Shown here: piece after piece, positions 1-9,318 of the stretch
How the letters are laid out: each line of letters opens with the position of its first letter
How positions within the stretch are numbered: the first letter of the stretch is position 1
Assembly (NCBI GenBank): GCA_016198185.1
Contig: JACQJD010000010.1
Coordinates: 1-51,843 of the forward strand
DNA: 51,843 nucleotides
Reading direction: 5' to 3'
DNA from: Deltaproteobacteria bacterium
GTDB taxonomy: Bacteria; Bdellovibrionota; JACOXK01; 2-02-FULL-40-11
Notes under the pieces: generated by a model
What the model was told of the DNA's origin: nothing
Databases searched by the model: none
The model's input: the letters and a program-made list of their open reading frames with translations, nothing else
Translations under genes and position numbers: made by a program

Positions 1-5
1 AAATC

Positions 6-80
6 TCGGGGTGGCGGGATTTGAACCCACGACCTCTTCGTCCCGAACGAAGCGCGCTAGCCAGGCTGCGCTACACCCCG
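6..80 (-). tRNA. tRNA-Pro (anticodon CGG)
   Basis: Read on the minus strand this folds as a complete cloverleaf. The 7-bp acceptor stem is CGGGGTG/CACCCCG, the D stem GCGC/GCGC, the anticodon stem CTTCG/CGAAG with loop TTCGGGA, and the T arm GTGGG-TTCAAAT-CCCGC. The anticodon CGG reads the proline codon CCG. The discriminator base is A and no CCA is encoded after it, so the tail must be added by CCA-adding enzyme. It lies directly downstream of the epimerase gene on the same strand, separated by a short inverted repeat. Confidence 0.96.
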
Positions 81-82
81 AC

Positions 83-99
83 AGGCTGTTGAACAGCCT
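83..99 (-). terminator. short perfect inverted repeat between epimerase gene and tRNA-Pro
   Basis: Two 8-base arms (AGGCTGTT and AACAGCCT) are separated by one base, overlapping the last base of the epimerase stop codon. There is no T tract because the tRNA begins 3 bases later. It may be a processing or weak termination hairpin; the role is inferred. Confidence 0.3.
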
Positions 100-1079
100 C
101 ACAAATAGTTGTTTTTGCGATACCACGCAACCGTTTCATGGGCTCCCTGTACTAAGGGAATTTTCGGTTGAAAAGAGAGCTGCGCCTGCGCCTTCTTCGG
201 CGAAAATACCCAAGAGGTTGCAGACAATTCGGGGAGCTTGAGACGGCTAATCATCATGTCACGTTTGGTAAGCCAAGAATAGGCATCCCCAAACAAAGCC
301 ACGGCCTCTAAGGCTATCTTGGGAATTCTAATAAAATGAGGGTTCTTTCCAAAGGGTTTCGTCAAACACTGAGCCAAATTTTCAAACGTATAAAATTCCT
401 CATTGCATAAGATATACGTCTGCTTCACCGCAGAAGGCGATGCAGCCGCCAGCACAATCCCCTCTACCAAATCCAGCACATGAACGATCGAATAATACCG
501 TTCATAGGGATAGGGGATCGGAAACCACCCAAATCTGGCAAATTTAAAAAATGTCAAAAAATGCTCATCCCTCGGCCCATACACAATCGAAGGACGAATA
601 ATGGTATACGGCAAGTGAGAAAATTCTTTTTCTAAAATTTCTTCTGCACTTCGCTTGCTCTGACCGTAGGCGCTGATGGGAAAACACGGGGTGTTTTCTG
701 TGGCCTGACGATCCCCTGATCCAGGACCAACAGCGGCCACAGAACTAATATAGACAAAGCGCTGAACGTTGGGCGCATGCAGACTGACCGCTTTGGCCAA
801 ATCAACCGTTCCATGAGTATTAATCGAAAAAAAAGCGTCTTTCGTTTTTGCTTTAATGGCACCCGCATTGTGGTAAACGACATCTACACCCTTCACCGCT
901 TCCGGCAATGTTTCTGCTTCGGTGAGATCTCCAATCACCAACTCTACATTTAAATGCCGAATCCAACGTAGGTCGCTTGTTTTTCGAACCAAACAGCGCA
1001 CCTGGACACCTTCTTTGAGAAGCCTTTCAACCAAAAAGCTCCCAATAAACCCATGTCCTCCAGTAACCAGCGCCTTCAC
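99..1079 (-). CDS. NAD-dependent epimerase/dehydratase (extended SDR family)
   Basis: 326 residues. The N-terminus carries the Rossmann dinucleotide motif GGHGFIG right after the first strand, followed by a DLTE acidic patch near residue 51 and the catalytic YxxxK as YGQSK near residue 138. These mark an extended short-chain dehydrogenase acting on a nucleotide sugar or sterol-like substrate; the substrate cannot be read from sequence. Start is GTG at 1079, with no clear Shine-Dalgarno, 25 bases after the stop of the small zinc-ribbon gene, so the two are probably cotranscribed. The HpnA-like and 3-beta-hydroxysteroid branches of the family are the closest alternatives by general look. Confidence 0.85.
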   Translation of the reverse strand: MKALVTGGHGFIGSFLVERLLKEGVQVRCLVRKTSDLRWIRHLNVELVIGDLTEAETLPEAVKGVDVVYHNAGAIKAKTKDAFFSINTHGTVDLAKAVSLHAPNVQRFVYISSVAAVGPGSGDRQATENTPCFPISAYGQSKRSAEEILEKEFSHLPYTIIRPSIVYGPRDEHFLTFFKFARFGWFPIPYPYERYYSIVHVLDLVEGIVLAAASPSAVKQTYILCNEEFYTFENLAQCLTKPFGKNPHFIRIPKIALEAVALFGDAYSWLTKRDMMISRLKLPELSATSWVFSPKKAQAQLSFQPKIPLVQGAHETVAWYRKNNYL

Positions 1080-1104
1080 AAATAATATTTACAATAAGAA
1101 AAAA

Positions 1105-1254
1105 TTACGACTTAGGTAGGATTTTATACATGCCCGTTCCACATTTCGAGCATTTGCCTTTCATGGCCTTTCGTCCATTTTTCATCGTCACCACTTTTTC
1201 ATCTTTCATAATTGATTTTGCCTTACATTTGACACAATAACCTTCTTCAGCCAT
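1105..1254 (-). CDS. small DUF5679-type zinc-ribbon protein
   Basis: 49 residues, starting MAEEGYCVKCKAK and ending CSKCGTGMYKILPKS. Two CxxC pairs (residues about 8-11 and 36-39) frame a basic stretch with a KNGR turn, the layout of the DUF5679 family, a short zinc ribbon of unknown function. The ATG at 1254 is chosen over the one at 1260 because AGGAGA ends directly before the upstream ATG but lies 6 bases from this one. A strong divergent promoter precedes it. The family is common in environmental bacteria and archaea; no biochemical role is known to me. Confidence 0.85.
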   Translation of the reverse strand: MAEEGYCVKCKAKSIMKDEKVVTMKNGRKAMKGKCSKCGTGMYKILPKS

Positions 1255-1306
1255 TTTCATTCTCCTTTGTTAAATGTTCACTCCATGTAAACATCATAAA
1301 AAACTC

Positions 1307-1336
1307 ATTATATTTACGAATTTCAGCCTGTGTAAA
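1307..1336 (-). promoter_or_regulatory. sigma-70-type promoter for the zinc-ribbon gene
   Basis: On the minus strand a TTTACA -35 box (1336-1331) is followed after 18 bases by a perfect TATAAT -10 box (1312-1307). It points at the DUF5679 gene and epimerase, leaving a leader of about 45 bases with a normal ribosome binding site. Confidence 0.7.
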
Positions 1337-1360
1337 CAAAAAAATGGCCCTTCAATTGAC

Positions 1361-1388
1361 TTGACTGAAATCGTGATTATATTTTAAT
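1361..1388 (+). promoter_or_regulatory. sigma-70-type promoter abutting xerC (leaderless arrangement)
   Basis: TTGACT (1361-1366), 16-base spacer, TTTAAT (1383-1388), then only 6 bases to the xerC ATG. A second overlapping TTGACT lies at 1356-1361 with TATATT 16 bases on. Either choice puts the start of transcription at or within about 5 bases of the ATG, and there is no Shine-Dalgarno. Confidence 0.6.
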
Positions 1389-1394
1389 CACCCT

Positions 1395-2279
1395 ATGCAG
1401 CAAGCATTAAAGCTATTTGAAACCTATTTAAAATACGATCAAACAGTGTCTCCCCATACGCTCAGAAATTATATGAGCGATCTAAAACATTTTTATCTTT
1501 ATATAAAGCCACAAAAAACGATTTCTCAATGGCAGGATGTTTCTGCTCTCAGCATCCGTTCTTACTTAAGTCATTTGTATCAACATTGCCAAAAGAACTC
1601 CATTGCTCGAAAACTGTCAACCTTAAAACATTTTTTCCAATATTTAACACGCGAAAAAAAAATTGCACTCGATCCAACCGCGCATCTCATCTCTAGCAAA
1701 CAAGAACAAAAACTGCCGGAGGTTTTACGCGTTGACGAAGTGGAAAAATTGATTGAAACGCCTAATCTTTCGACTGACTTAGGAAAGCGAGATCGCGCCA
1801 TTTTAGAATTATTCTACGCCACCGGTATTCGGGTCAGTGAACTGGTGACCCTCAATCTTCATGATGTGCATCGCTCAGAAGAAAGGCTTAAAGTGAAGGG
1901 AAAAGGACGCAAAGAACGCATCCTCCCCTTAGGACAAAAGGCTCTCGACGCATTGCAACACTACGAAGCCAGCCGGCCCCAACTGCTCCAAAAGAATAAA
2001 ACAGAGGCTCTTTTTTTAAATCGATTGGGAGAGCGCCTGACCGCTCGCAGTGTTGCACGCATGATTGATAAATATATTTTGCAATGCGGAAGTTTAAGAA
2101 ATATTAGCCCGCACACCTTGCGCCATTCCTTCGCCACGCATTTATTGGCAGCCGGCGCAAATTTACGTGACATTCAAGAACTTTTGGGGCATGAGAGTCT
2201 TGCCACGACGCAAAAGTACACGCACTTGGACATTGAACAACTTATGGAGGTTTATGATAAATCACATCCCAAAGCTTAA
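1395..2279 (+). CDS. xerC: tyrosine recombinase XerC/XerD family
   Basis: 294 residues, the usual size for Xer recombinases that resolve chromosome dimers at dif during division. N-terminal SAM-like DNA-binding domain covers residues 1-85. The catalytic set is visible: Arg146 in GIRVSEL, Lys near 170 in [10 protein letters not shown], His240/Arg243 in HTLRH, His266 in LLGHESL and nucleophile Tyr275. The gene heads a xerC-hslV-hslU group, an order shared with many bacteria (compare codV-clpQ-clpY in Bacillus). The reading frame ends 26 bases inside hslV, so translation is probably coupled. XerC versus XerD assignment rests on this context only. Confidence 0.93.
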   Translation: MQQALKLFETYLKYDQTVSPHTLRNYMSDLKHFYLYIKPQKTISQWQDVSALSIRSYLSHLYQHCQKNSIARKLSTLKHFFQYLTREKKIALDPTAHLISSKQEQKLPEVLRVDEVEKLIETPNLSTDLGKRDRAILELFYATGIRVSELVTLNLHDVHRSEERLKVKGKGRKERILPLGQKALDALQHYEASRPQLLQKNKTEALFLNRLGERLTARSVARMIDKYILQCGSLRNISPHTLRHSFATHLLAAGANLRDIQELLGHESLATTQKYTHLDIEQLMEVYDKSHPKA

Positions 2280-2805
2280 TTTTCGAGGCACCACCATTGT
2301 GGGCATTCGCCATCAAAATAAAATTGCATTGGCAGGCGATGGCCAAGTGACTTTCGGAACCACCGTCATGAAGCACCAAGCAAAAAAAGTACGCCGCATT
2401 TATAAAAACCAAGTGGTCGTAGGATTTGCTGGCGCCACGGCAGACGCCTTTACCCTATTTGAAAAATTTGAAACCAAATTAGAGCAATTCCATGGCAATT
2501 TAACCCGAGCGGCCGTTGAACTCGCCAAAGACTGGCGAACCGATAAAATGCTACGACGCCTCGAAGCCTTACTCCTTGCGGCAGACCAGAAAAGCTTGCT
2601 CGTCATTTCTGGCGTCGGTGATGTCATTGAACCCGATGATGGTGTCATTGCCATTGGTTCTGGTGGCGCCTATGCAACCGCGGCAGCTCGTGCCCTGGTT
2701 TCGCATTCTTCTCTTTCAGCAAAAGAAATTGCCGAAGAAGCCCTAAAAATCGCAGCCGATATTTGCATTTATACGAATCACCACATTACGAGCGAAGAAG
2801 CTTAA
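2254..2805 (+). CDS. hslV: ATP-dependent protease subunit HslV
   Basis: 183 residues. This is the N-terminal-threonine peptidase of the HslVU (ClpQY) complex, a two-ring proteasome-like protease. The conserved block [20 protein letters not shown] begins at Thr13, so the catalytic threonine must be exposed by removing a 12-residue propeptide ([12 protein letters not shown]) rather than the single Met seen in E. coli. ATG at 2254 follows GGAGG with a tight 3-base spacing and overlaps the end of xerC. Lys and Gly residues of the active site ([12 protein letters not shown]) are present. hslU follows after 1 base. Confidence 0.95.
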   Translation: MINHIPKLNFRGTTIVGIRHQNKIALAGDGQVTFGTTVMKHQAKKVRRIYKNQVVVGFAGATADAFTLFEKFETKLEQFHGNLTRAAVELAKDWRTDKMLRRLEALLLAADQKSLLVISGVGDVIEPDDGVIAIGSGGAYATAAARALVSHSSLSAKEIAEEALKIAADICIYTNHHITSEEA

Positions 2806-2806
2806 A

Positions 2807-4186
2807 ATGAAACACCTCACCCCCAAAGATATTGTTACAGAACTGGATAAATACATCGTTGGCCAAAAAAATGCCAAACGCGCAGTTGCCATTGCCCTTC
2901 GAAATCGCTGGCGTCGTAAGCTGGTTTCGGAAGATCTCAAGGACGAAATTTATCCTAAAAATATTATTATGATGGGCCCCACCGGTGTGGGAAAAACCGA
3001 GATCGCGCGCCGATTGGCTAAACTTGCCGATGCCCCGTTTCTTAAAATCGAAGCATCAAAATTTACAGAAGTGGGCTACGTTGGAAAAGATGTGGAATCC
3101 ATGATTCGAGATCTCACCGAACTTTCGGTTCGAATGACCAAAGCCGTTGAAAAGGAAAAAAATTTAGAAAAAGCACGAGAACGCGCAGAAGAAGTTATTT
3201 TAGACTACCTCTTGCCACCCATTGAACGAAAATTTCCTAAAAATTTAGATCCCCGAGAATCCACCATCAATTTAAATCAACTCCCGGAAGAAGATTCTAA
3301 AACAAGAGAAAAATTACGCTCTCTGCTTCGAGAAGGAAAACTCGATGACCGGATCATTGAAATTAAACCCGAGGCAAAGCGGGCTGGATTCCCCATGATG
3401 GTAGAAGTGTTTGCCCAAACCAATTCTCCAGATGAAATGAATAAAAATCTTCAAGACATGTTTTCCAACATGATGCCCCGCCGCCAGAAAAAACGAAAAT
3501 TCAAAGTCCCAGAAGCACTTGAATATTTAACCCAAGAAGAAGCACAGCGCATGGTGGACATGGACAACGTCATTGAAATTGCACTCAGGAAAGTTCAGGA
3601 ATCGGGCATTATTTTTTTAGATGAGATTGATAAGATTGCCCGTCGGGAAGGCTACCATGGCGCGGATGTTTCGCGAGAAGGCGTACAACGAGATTTGTTG
3701 CCCATTGTGGAAGGATCCAATGTCTTTACAAAGTATGGGATGGTCAAAACCGATCATATTCTCTTTATTGCTGCTGGGGCCTTTCATACATCCAAGCCAT
3801 CAGATCTCATTCCAGAATTGCAAGGTCGATTCCCCATTCGCGTTAAATTAGATAGCCTCACACGAGATGACTTTATTCGCATTCTTCAAGAGCCTAAAAA
3901 TGCCCTCACCAAACAATATATTGCATTGCTCAAAACGGAAGGCATTGATTTACAATTTACCGAAGATGCTGTTGTCGAAATTTCAGAAATGTCCACGCTG
4001 GTCAATGAACGTCAGGAAAATATTGGAGCTCGAAGGCTGCACACCATTCTGGAACGTCTTTTAGATGAAATTTCTTTTGATGCTCCGGATTTAAAAGGAA
4101 AATCCATTGTCATTACTAAAGCCTACATCCAAGAAAAATTGCACGATATTGTCGAAGATCAAAACTTAAGCCGCTATATTTTATAA
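2807..4186 (+). CDS. hslU: HslVU protease ATPase subunit HslU
   Basis: 459 residues, a AAA+ unfoldase that feeds substrates to HslV. Walker A is GPTGVGKT at about 57-64, followed by the pore-region motif [11 protein letters not shown]; Walker B is GIIFLDEID, and the sensor/arginine region [12 protein letters not shown] is present. The C-terminus ends SRYIL, matching the family tail that inserts into HslV. A variable I-domain of about 130 residues lies between the Walker boxes. The start is one base after the hslV stop, indicating coupled expression. It converges with topA with only 27 bases between. Confidence 0.97.
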   Translation: MKHLTPKDIVTELDKYIVGQKNAKRAVAIALRNRWRRKLVSEDLKDEIYPKNIIMMGPTGVGKTEIARRLAKLADAPFLKIEASKFTEVGYVGKDVESMIRDLTELSVRMTKAVEKEKNLEKARERAEEVILDYLLPPIERKFPKNLDPRESTINLNQLPEEDSKTREKLRSLLREGKLDDRIIEIKPEAKRAGFPMMVEVFAQTNSPDEMNKNLQDMFSNMMPRRQKKRKFKVPEALEYLTQEEAQRMVDMDNVIEIALRKVQESGIIFLDEIDKIARREGYHGADVSREGVQRDLLPIVEGSNVFTKYGMVKTDHILFIAAGAFHTSKPSDLIPELQGRFPIRVKLDSLTRDDFIRILQEPKNALTKQYIALLKTEGIDLQFTEDAVVEISEMSTLVNERQENIGARRLHTILERLLDEISFDAPDLKGKSIVITKAYIQEKLHDIVEDQNLSRYIL

Positions 4187-4213
4187 ACATCTGTAACCAC
4201 AAGTGAGCAGGGT

Positions 4214-6508
4214 TTAGGATGCTTGAGCGATCGCTTCTACATACTCACAGTTTGGGCGAATACAGACATATTCTTGCCCTCGAGATTTGGTAATTTTTAA
4301 AACAAGAAAGGGCGCCCCACATTGCGTGCAAGGCTTTTGAATGGGTTTGTACCAAGTTGCAAATTGACAGTTGGGATACTTCGAACAACCATAAAAAATC
4401 TTTTTAGACCGCGTTCTCTTTTCAACCAAATTCCCCCCACATTCGGGTTGAGGACACCCAATGCCAATATGAAAGGGTTTGGTGGTTTTACACTCAGGGT
4501 ATGCCGAACAAGCTAAAAATTTTCCAAATCGCCCTTGCTTCACCGCCATAGGGCTTTGGCAATTCTCACACTTTTCATCGGTCGTTTCTTTGGGTTGAAC
4601 CGTCACACCGCCATCTTGAGAAATAGAAATTTCTTTGGTGTTTTTACACTCAGGATAAGCCGAACAAGCTAAAAATTTTCCATGCCTTCCCCATTTAATC
4701 ACCATCGGGGCATTGCATTTTTCACAGGTGTAGTCTGTTTTGGTTTCTTCCCCCTTCACATTTCGCATTTCTTTTTTGGCGAGCTTTAAGTTTTTTTCAA
4801 ACGGCGCATAAAATGTTTTTAACATTTCAACCCAATTGACCTTGCCTTCTTCCACTTCATCGAGTTTTTCTTCCATGCCCGCGGTAAAAGCAATGTCCAT
4901 AATCTTTGGAAAACTTTCAATCAGCAGATCGGCCACCAGTTTTCCCAAATCCGTCGGGAAGAAACGCCCTTCTTGTTTCACCACATAATCTCTGTTTTGA
5001 ATGGCTCCCATAATGCTCGCATAGGTCGAAGGTCGACCGATGCCATTTTCTTCCAGCGCTTTGACCAAAGAAGCTTCCGAATACCTCGGCGGTGGCTCGG
5101 TAAAATGTTGATACGGTGTTAGTTTTTCAAAATTTAAGGTCTCTTTTTCAGCCAGTTCCGGAAGCAGGCGATCTTGATCTTGAACATCGTCTGCCCCATT
5201 GTCGTCTTCTTTGCCTTTCTGTGTTTCTTCTTGATCTTGCTGATACACAGCCAAAAATCCTGGAAATTTTAAAATATTTCCATGGGCTTTAAATTGGTAT
5301 TGCCGCTTTTGCCCAGCAGCATCAATGATCACCGTCGTTTGATCAAAAACAGCGGGTTTCATTTGGCATGCCAAAAATCGATTCCAAATGAGCTCATACA
5401 ACCGAAACAAATCTCGATCCAAATAAGATTTTACTCGATCTGGTGTAAACTCTAAAGACGTTGGGCGAATGGCTTCATGTGCTTGTTGCGCTTGTTTTCC
5501 GCTCTTATAAACATGGGGCGTGGGTGGCAAATAGTCTGCCCCATATTTTTGTTGGATATACCTTCGCACTTCTGCAATCGCTTCATCGGAAACCCTGGTA
5601 GAATCTGTTCTCATATAGGTAATAAGCCCTTGAGACTCCCCTTCACCCAATTCAATCCCTTCATATAATTTTTGCGCAAGCATCATGGTTTTTTGTGTTG
5701 TAAAACCCAACTTTCGAGCAGCATCTTGCTGCAATTTCGCGGTAATAAAAGGGGGAACTGGATTTTTCCGACGTTCTTTTTTAACGATTTCTTTCACCTG
5801 ATAAGCACTGCCTTCTAAGTCAGAAACAATATCTGTGGCTTGGGCTTCGGCTGAAATCTCCGGTTTTTTGCCATCGACTTGCGATAACTTGGCTTCAAAT
5901 GTTTTGGCATCTTTCAAGAAAGTAGCCAGGAGGGTCCAATATTCTTCCGACTTAAACTTTTCAATTTCTCTTTCTCGGTCAACGACAATTCGCAATGCCA
6001 CCGACTGCACACGCCCTGCGCTTAATCCCCGCCGAACTTTATCCCACAACAACGGACTAATTTTATACCCCACCAATCGATCCAAAATACGCCGGGCTTG
6101 CTGGGCATGATATTTATCGAGATCTAATTTTTGAGGCTTTTCAATGGCAGCCAAGACCGCTTTTTTTGTGATTTCATTAAATAAGACGCGATGAACATTC
6201 TTATTTTTACCTTTAATATCTTCAAAAATATGCCAGGCAATGGCTTCTCCTTCACGATCGGGGTCTGGTGCCAAATAGATGACATCGCTAGAGGCAGCGA
6301 GTTTTTTCAGTTCATCCACAACCTTTTTCTTGCCTTTAATGATCTCGTACTCTGGCTTAAAGTCGTGTTCAATATCCACCCCTAGGGTGCTTTTGGGTAA
6401 ATCTTTAATATGCCCCACGGAAGCAGAAACCTTAAAATTTTTGCCTAAATATTTTTTGAGGGTATTGGCCTTGGCCGGGGATTCTACAATGACTAATGAA
6501 GTTGCCAT
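4214..6508 (-). CDS. topA: DNA topoisomerase I
   Basis: 764 residues, type IA topoisomerase that relaxes negative supercoils. The Toprim domain starts at VIVESPAKA and contains PDPDREGEA (acidic metal-binding triad) near residue 81. The catalytic tyrosine is Tyr298 in GLITYMRTDS. Four C-terminal C4 zinc-ribbon modules follow; the first two are near repeats of each other (GRHGKFLACSAYPEC and GRFGKFLACSAYPEC). GGAGG lies 5 bases before the ATG inside the end of dprA, which it overlaps by 16 bases, giving the common dprA-topA pair. Confidence 0.97.
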   Translation of the reverse strand: MATSLVIVESPAKANTLKKYLGKNFKVSASVGHIKDLPKSTLGVDIEHDFKPEYEIIKGKKKVVDELKKLAASSDVIYLAPDPDREGEAIAWHIFEDIKGKNKNVHRVLFNEITKKAVLAAIEKPQKLDLDKYHAQQARRILDRLVGYKISPLLWDKVRRGLSAGRVQSVALRIVVDREREIEKFKSEEYWTLLATFLKDAKTFEAKLSQVDGKKPEISAEAQATDIVSDLEGSAYQVKEIVKKERRKNPVPPFITAKLQQDAARKLGFTTQKTMMLAQKLYEGIELGEGESQGLITYMRTDSTRVSDEAIAEVRRYIQQKYGADYLPPTPHVYKSGKQAQQAHEAIRPTSLEFTPDRVKSYLDRDLFRLYELIWNRFLACQMKPAVFDQTTVIIDAAGQKRQYQFKAHGNILKFPGFLAVYQQDQEETQKGKEDDNGADDVQDQDRLLPELAEKETLNFEKLTPYQHFTEPPPRYSEASLVKALEENGIGRPSTYASIMGAIQNRDYVVKQEGRFFPTDLGKLVADLLIESFPKIMDIAFTAGMEEKLDEVEEGKVNWVEMLKTFYAPFEKNLKLAKKEMRNVKGEETKTDYTCEKCNAPMVIKWGRHGKFLACSAYPECKNTKEISISQDGGVTVQPKETTDEKCENCQSPMAVKQGRFGKFLACSAYPECKTTKPFHIGIGCPQPECGGNLVEKRTRSKKIFYGCSKYPNCQFATWYKPIQKPCTQCGAPFLVLKITKSRGQEYVCIRPNCEYVEAIAQAS

Positions 6509-7557
6509 GAAAGCCTCCGAAAGTATTGGCCTGCACTGTGTCCAATGATCCCATCCATCTCAGCAATCACCAATAATTTGGAAAGCGCATCGACAGGAAG
6601 ATGGAGCTCGGAAAGCAATGTTTCAAAGTCTTTAGGATGATCCAAATGATCCAAAAGCTCTTTTTGCTCCATGCTTAAAGACTGCACAATTTTGGGAACC
6701 TGTGTCAAGAAGCTGTGCTCTAAGCGGATGTGAAATTCATCTAAAATGTCTTGCGCGCAACTAATGAGCTTGGCTCCTTGCTGAATTAATTGATGTGGCC
6801 CCTGGGATAAAGCCGAATCCAGGCGACCGGGAATACAAAATACATCTCTATTGTTCTCCAAAGCAAATCTGGCCGTAATCAATGCCCCACTCTTTCGGAG
6901 CGCTTCTACAACCACCACGCCCTGGGTGAGCCCTGCCAAAATACGATTTCTTCTGGGAAAATGATGCGCCAATGGCAACCGATCATACGAAAATTCAGTC
7001 ACCAAGGCCCCTTTTTCAGCCACCTCGTCATAGAGCTTCTGATGCTCTTTGGGATAGACATAATGAAACCCATTGCCCAAGACACCGATCGTCATGCCCC
7101 CTGCTTGAAGGGTGGAGCGATGGGCTTGGGCATCAATCCCCAGCGCCATGCCACTCACAATCAAAACAGAATGGTGGGTCAATTCGGCACATAACCCCTG
7201 GGTGACTTCTAAACCATACGCACTGGCCTTTCGGGAACCCACCACGGCTAAGGCGAGCGGTGCTGATGGCATTCGGCCACGCACATATAATAAAGGAGGT
7301 GCTTGAAAGATTTCTTTTAATGCTTTGGGGTAACGCTCATCCCAAAAAGAGACCAAATCTATTTTTTTCTTAAGAACGACTTCGAGTTCGCGATCGACCC
7401 ACTTTAAATTTTGATCTTGCCAAGTTTCCTTTTGACTTAAGTATTCCCAGGCTTCTTCCAAATTCCCTCGAAATTGCGATCTCAGAACCTCAATTTGTTG
7501 AACCGTAAAATTCAAAGCATTGAGCCCCATGAGGTAATATAAATTTTTTGAATCCAT
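6493..7557 (-). CDS. dprA: DNA-processing protein DprA (Smf)
   Basis: 354 residues. DprA binds single-stranded DNA and loads RecA during natural transformation. An N-terminal helix-hairpin/SAM-like part is followed by the Rossmann DprA domain (AVVGSRKAS, SGMALGIDAQAH, GVLGNGFHYVYP, FPRRNRILAGL, ITARFALENNRDVFCIPG) and a C-terminal winged-helix segment from about residue 295 on. ATG 7557 is preferred over an upstream TTG at 7578 because a good promoter -10 box overlaps that upstream stretch. No Shine-Dalgarno precedes the ATG. Overlaps topA by 16 bases. Confidence 0.93.
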   Translation of the reverse strand: MDSKNLYYLMGLNALNFTVQQIEVLRSQFRGNLEEAWEYLSQKETWQDQNLKWVDRELEVVLKKKIDLVSFWDERYPKALKEIFQAPPLLYVRGRMPSAPLALAVVGSRKASAYGLEVTQGLCAELTHHSVLIVSGMALGIDAQAHRSTLQAGGMTIGVLGNGFHYVYPKEHQKLYDEVAEKGALVTEFSYDRLPLAHHFPRRNRILAGLTQGVVVVEALRKSGALITARFALENNRDVFCIPGRLDSALSQGPHQLIQQGAKLISCAQDILDEFHIRLEHSFLTQVPKIVQSLSMEQKELLDHLDHPKDFETLLSELHLPVDALSKLLVIAEMDGIIGHSAGQYFRRLSWQLH

Positions 7558-7567
7558 GGCGGCCGAT

Positions 7568-7595
7568 ACTATAGGCAATAAAAACGATTTGTCAA
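7568..7595 (-). promoter_or_regulatory. sigma-70-type promoter abutting dprA
   Basis: On the minus strand a perfect TTGACA (7595-7590), 16-base spacer, TATAGT (7573-7568) and then 10 bases to the dprA ATG. Expected transcription start is about 4 bases before the ATG, so the message would be nearly leaderless. Confidence 0.7.
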
Positions 7596-7741
7596 ATAAC
7601 TTGAGGGCAAACGCAATGAAAGAAAACGAACCGCCTGTTAAGGCAATACAGGGTCTATCTCGCGCAGAGGCATCATCACCCTAAGCTATGCATTGGGAAA
7701 ATTTGAGTAAGGGGAACTGAAATATCACCGTAATAACTTTT

Positions 7742-8479
7742 CTAGGCGGCCTTCTTACTTTGCTCAGGCCTCTTCTCAGCCGCACGGTCACGCATCATGT
7801 AGCCAGCACCACGAATGGTCTTAATATAGGAAGTGTGCAAAGGGGTATCAATTTTTTTTCGGAGATAATTGATGTAAACATCCACAATATTGGTAAAGGT
7901 CTCGGCTGCTTCTCCCCAAATATGCTGTAAAATCATGTTACGCGTAATAACTTTATTCGTGTTCAGCATAAAATATTCGAGCAAGCTGTATTCCTTGACC
8001 GAAAGCTCCAACATTTTTCCATCCTTGCTCACACGATGAGGGCCACGCTCTAATTTAATATCTTCTAACTGTAATGTCTCTGTGGGTTCAGAGGATTGCC
8101 GCTGTAAAATATTTTCAATTCGAATTTCAAGCTCTTCAAGTTCGCAAGGCTTCATCAAGTAATCATCCACACCTGCTTTAAATGCCTTTATCTTACTTTC
8201 CATGTCTCGATGAATGGTTAACATCAAAATGTAAGAATCAGGGGCTGCTTTTTGTATTTCTTCTAGAGCTTCAATTCCTTTAATACCAGGAAGTTCCCAA
8301 TCTAAAATAATAAGCGCTGGCTTTACAAACTTAACGGTTTGCCTTGCCTCTTCAACCGTCTTTGTGGTCACCACTTCATACCCTCTGGGAATTAGAAAGT
8401 TACTCAGCATTTTTAAATCATCATCATTATCATCAATGATCACCAGTTTTTTTGCGGTCTTTTTTGCTTTTGATTCCAT
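7742..8479 (-). CDS. OmpR/PhoB-family response regulator
   Basis: 245 residues. Receiver domain (about residues 11-125) with the acidic pair in VIIDDNDDD, phosphoacceptor Asp in IILDWELPG, Thr in MLTIHRD and Lys in LMKPCE. A winged-helix trans_reg_C DNA-binding domain fills residues 140-232 and ends with the typical RGAGYMM wing. The Lys/Ala-rich tail is extra. AGGAGA sits 6 bases before the ATG. It follows its paralogue after 17 bases; no histidine kinase is in the window, so both regulators are orphans here. Confidence 0.93.
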   Translation of the reverse strand: MESKAKKTAKKLVIIDDNDDDLKMLSNFLIPRGYEVVTTKTVEEARQTVKFVKPALIILDWELPGIKGIEALEEIQKAAPDSYILMLTIHRDMESKIKAFKAGVDDYLMKPCELEELEIRIENILQRQSSEPTETLQLEDIKLERGPHRVSKDGKMLELSVKEYSLLEYFMLNTNKVITRNMILQHIWGEAAETFTNIVDVYINYLRKKIDTPLHTSYIKTIRGAGYMMRDRAAEKRPEQSKKAA

Positions 8480-8496
8480 CTGTTTTCTCCTTTAGG

Positions 8497-9222
8497 CTAG
8501 GCGGCTTTTTTGAGCGCTAACTGTTTAATCGTTAAATCTTCCAACATATATCCAAATCCTCGAACCGTTTTAAACAGAGACTCCTGATTGGGTGTGTCCA
8601 ACTTTTTTCGAAGATAGGTCATATAAACATCCACCACATTGGTAAATGTCTCTGGGTTATTGGTTCCCCAAACATGTTCCAAAATCATTTTTCGGGTCAG
8701 GAGCCGATCCACATTATCCATCAAATATTCCAATAATGTATATTCCGTTAATGAGAGCTCCACAGGCCGCCCCCCCTTGGTCACTCGGTGGGATTTGCGA
8801 TCTAATGTAATACCTGCATAGTGAACCAGTTCTGGTTGTTCGGTTGTTTGTTTGGAATTTTTTTTGAGAAGATTTTCAATACGAACAATCAGTTCTTCTG
8901 CTTCACAGGGTTTTACCAAATAATCATCACATCCTGCTTGAAATCCTTCCTTCTTACTTTGAATGTTGGCATTGACGGTAAGAACAATGACCGGAACGGT
9001 GGCACTTTTTTGTTTTAAATTTCGACAAATATCCGCACCCGTAAGCCCTGGCATATTCCAATCCAAAATCACAATATCAGGATGTCCATGATCAAATTGA
9101 TACAATCCTTCATAGCCATTTTTGGCAATGTTCACTTGATATCCCTTTTTCTTGAGATAGCCAGATATGAGTTCAATATCTTCCTGCCGATCATCAATAA
9201 TAAGCACTTTTGTCTTTAGCAT
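8497..9222 (-). CDS. OmpR/PhoB-family response regulator, paralogue of its neighbour
   Basis: 241 residues. The receiver has VLIIDDRQED, phosphoacceptor Asp in VILDWNMPG, Thr in VLTVNAN and Lys in LVKPCE; the C-terminal winged helix ends RGFGYML. It is clearly related to the downstream regulator along its whole length (shared motifs such as TEYTLLEY/VKEYSLLEY and ETFTN-VDVY), indicating an old tandem duplication. AGGAGG is 5 bases before the ATG. First gene of a two-gene unit; the 96-base gap to rsmB probably holds the promoter, but I see no convincing boxes. Confidence 0.93.
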   Translation of the reverse strand: MLKTKVLIIDDRQEDIELISGYLKKKGYQVNIAKNGYEGLYQFDHGHPDIVILDWNMPGLTGADICRNLKQKSATVPVIVLTVNANIQSKKEGFQAGCDDYLVKPCEAEELIVRIENLLKKNSKQTTEQPELVHYAGITLDRKSHRVTKGGRPVELSLTEYTLLEYLMDNVDRLLTRKMILEHVWGTNNPETFTNVVDVYMTYLRKKLDTPNQESLFKTVRGFGYMLEDLTIKQLALKKAA

Positions 9223-9318
9223 CGTAACCTCCTCATCCCCTTCTAATTAAGTATCGGCCTATTTTGATCTAAACTTTAATGAATTTTGAATAAACGATAA
9301 AAATAGAAGCACTAACAG

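Noticed and set aside
7616-7684. 22-codon frame starting MKENEPPV on the plus strand in the dprA/response regulator gap
   Set aside because: No ribosome binding site, no family resemblance, and it lies antisense to the region upstream of dprA; chance frame.
8497-9222. Assembly duplication of one response regulator
   Set aside because: The two genes differ throughout at protein and DNA level; this is a true old paralogue pair.
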